Shown here piece by piece: positions 62,662-64,000 of a DNA stretch of 64,000 bases. Positions within the stretch are counted from its first letter, which is position 1. Each line of letters starts with the position of its first letter. The position numbers were made by a program, and so were the translations under genes. A model generated the notes under the pieces. The model was not told where the DNA came from and did no database searches. It worked only from the letters and a program-made list of their open reading frames with translations. Source of the stretch: Gammaproteobacteria bacterium (GTDB taxonomy: Bacteria; Pseudomonadota; Gammaproteobacteria; Ga0077536); contig JADLGE010000010.1 of the NCBI GenBank assembly GCA_020849475.1, positions 1 to 64,000 on the forward strand, in the 5' to 3' direction.

Positions 62662-63285
62662 ATGGCCAGCGTCACCCGCCGCGCCCGCAACGATGTCGAT
62701 GTCGCGCTCAACATGGAAGAACGCCTGCAGCAGGCGCTGGAGCGTCTGCTCGACCGCGGCCTGACCATCACCGCCATTTCGGTCGATGCGTTGTCCCGCG
62801 AGGCGGGCATCGCGCGCGCCACCTTCTATCTCCATTTCCGCGACAAAGGCGAACTGGTGGCGCGCCTCATCGCGCGCGTCGCCGATGAAGTGGTGGGCGC
62901 CGGCGGCCTGTGGTTCGTGCACGCCGAGGATGCGCGCTTCGAAGACCTGCGCGCCGCCATGGCGCGCTTCTTCGATGCCTATCTCGAACATCATGCGATC
63001 CTCGCCGCCGCCGCCGAGACCGCGCCCTACGACCGCCAGGTCGCCAATCTCCATACCCGCATGCTGGAACGATTCGTGGCCGAGAGCCGTCAGGCCGTGC
63101 AGCGCATCGCCGCCAGCGGCCGCGCGCACCCGGGCCTGCCGCCGATGGTGGCCGAAGTGCTGTCATGGTCGGTCAATCACACCTATGTGCAATACGGCAA
63201 AGGCCTCGACGACGCGCAGCGCCAAGCTTTCATCGACACCTGGTCCCACGTCGTGTGGCACTCGATATTCGCGCCCGACAAGTAA
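62662..63285 (+). CDS. TetR-family transcriptional regulator
   Basis: A 207-residue regulator from ATG 62662 (GAGGATAGACC upstream). The N-terminal helix-turn-helix reads ISVDALSREAGIARATFYLHFRDKGELVARL; the rest is an all-helical ligand-binding domain of usual length. It is divergent from the Ldi-like gene and probably represses that run and itself until a terpenoid or acyl-CoA ligand binds. The RDxxWG gene follows 37 bases later on the same strand. Confidence 0.92.
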   Translation: MASVTRRARNDVDVALNMEERLQQALERLLDRGLTITAISVDALSREAGIARATFYLHFRDKGELVARLIARVADEVVGAGGLWFVHAEDARFEDLRAAMARFFDAYLEHHAILAAAAETAPYDRQVANLHTRMLERFVAESRQAVQRIAASGRAHPGLPPMVAEVLSWSVNHTYVQYGKGLDDAQRQAFIDTWSHVVWHSIFAPDK

Positions 63286-63322
63286 CGAATCCGCATCAAT
63301 GACTGCAAGAGAGGGGAGAATC

Positions 63323-64000
63323 ATGCAAGGCATAGGCAAACTGCTCGACGCCGACGAGCAACTCAATCATCAAATCGCAGACACCTTCGCGACTGTGGCG
63401 GAGTCCGATCTGTCGTGGACCGAGAAACTGTGGACGCCAAGTTCGCGCAAGGACGGCTCTCTGCAGATTGACTGCGGTTTGGGCCGCTACCAGAACCGCG
63501 ACGTGATGGATGCTTTCGCCGGCATTTCGCGCGGCAAGGAACAATGGACCATCCGCGCCAGTCGTGAACTCTCGCAAGACCCGCTCGCGACCAAGGTCGG
63601 CCCCATCACCTACCAGGTCATCGAGCCGCAGAAGAAGATCCGCTGGACGCTGGACAAAAACGGCGTCATTCCGCTCAGTTTCGATCTCACTTTCGACGCC
63701 GTGCATCCGTGCTTCTTCGAAGACCGCCACATCCAACGCGACGAGCGCGGCTTTCGTATCGTCTCCAACGTCGTGCGCTATCACCAGGCTGGCGCGCCGA
63801 GCGGCTGGGTTGAAATCGACGGCAAGCGCGAAATCATCAAGCCCGAGGAATGGTTCTCGTGGCGCGATCATTCGTGGGGCGTGCGACTCGACGTCGGCGC
63901 ACCACCGACCGATCTGCGACCGGCCCGCGATTTCGGCGAGCGCAAGTTCGAGGATTCGAAGTTCCTTTTGAACTGGTCACCGCTGCTGCTGGAGAAACCC
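63323..64000 (+). CDS. RDxxWG-motif protein, copy 3 (C-terminus outside window)
   Basis: ATG 63323, with GAGGGGAG upstream, opens a frame of 226 codons that runs off the window. It contains EEWFSWRDHSWGVRLDVG near residue 180, the same motif as the proteins at 25450-26385 and 29039-30148. Its beginning (MQGIGKLLDADEQLNHQIAD) is not like theirs. It is likely a cytosolic, lipocalin-like protein of the DUF7064/7065 type; function is unknown. It follows the TetR gene. Confidence 0.8.
   Translation, partial: MQGIGKLLDADEQLNHQIADTFATVAESDLSWTEKLWTPSSRKDGSLQIDCGLGRYQNRDVMDAFAGISRGKEQWTIRASRELSQDPLATKVGPITYQVIEPQKKIRWTLDKNGVIPLSFDLTFDAVHPCFFEDRHIQRDERGFRIVSNVVRYHQAGAPSGWVEIDGKREIIKPEEWFSWRDHSWGVRLDVGAPPTDLRPARDFGERKFEDSKFLLNWSPLLLEKP

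Overview
The window is high-GC, densely packed chromosomal DNA with no tRNA, rRNA, transposase, prophage or CRISPR array that I can recognise. It looks like a free-living Gammaproteobacterium. The grounds are DUF1302/DUF1329 and RND-exporter outer-membrane proteins, a periplasmic PQQ quinohemoprotein dehydrogenase, VPLPA/PEP-CTERM proteins, many c-di-GMP proteins and REP-type intergenic palindromes. Species cannot be fixed from the sequence. The gene content suggests breakdown of alicyclic, terpenoid or steroid-like compounds: three Baeyer-Villiger-type flavin monooxygenases, three luciferase-like monooxygenases, a CoA ligase, a CoA transferase, three thiolases, a linalool dehydratase/isomerase-like protein, an SDR, a VOC dioxygenase-like protein and an SMP-30 lactonase-like protein.

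Layout. 1-3.7 kb: end of a HAD phosphatase gene, an NTF2-fold protein with a histone-like Lys/Ala tail, and a PQQ alcohol dehydrogenase. 3.6-10.8 kb: a c-di-GMP block, with a minus-strand operon (alpha/beta hydrolase, hybrid kinase, REC-PAS-GGDEF-EAL) divergent from an overlapping BLUF/EAL pair. 11-17 kb: LLM oxidoreductase, thiolase, ParB-like protein, MATE exporter, a Baeyer-Villiger monooxygenase and a 430-base spacer with strong RNA-like stems. 17-21.5 kb: an RND exporter fused to a LolA-like domain, overlapping a DUF1302 porin gene. 22-33.5 kb: two divergent cassettes, each with an APH-like phosphotransferase, a small helical partner and a protein with an RDxxWG motif, plus CoA ligase/SMP-30 on one side and CoA transferase/hydrolase/VOC on the other.

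33.6-44.7 kb: DUF1329, a YtcJ-like amidohydrolase, two more LLM enzymes, a methyltransferase, a broken nei remnant, two CTERM-sorted exported proteins, a metallo-beta-lactamase-fold enzyme and a five-repeat PsiF-like protein. 44.8-51.8 kb: two Baeyer-Villiger monooxygenases, RidA, MiaE, a SnoaL-like protein, a cupin and a degenerate HD-GYP protein. 51.9-62.5 kb is a long minus-strand run: linalool dehydratase-like protein, thiolase, a PPDK-like protein lacking its PEP domain, then BCCP, biotin carboxylase, a divergent 5S-type carboxyltransferase, a thiolase and an SDR. A TetR regulator is divergent from this run, and a third RDxxWG protein runs off the right edge.

At least fifteen short palindromes scattered between genes form one REP family. 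Their stems differ in sequence but keep pairing, most have a TTCA/TGAA-type loop, and many have a GTAG head. Two places hold inverted pairs (BIME-like). The most promising leads are the carboxylase operon whose transferase subunit has lost its carbamylated lysine and one metal-ligand histidine, the twin phosphotransferase cassettes (one with a dead catalytic loop), and the structured spacer before the RND exporter.
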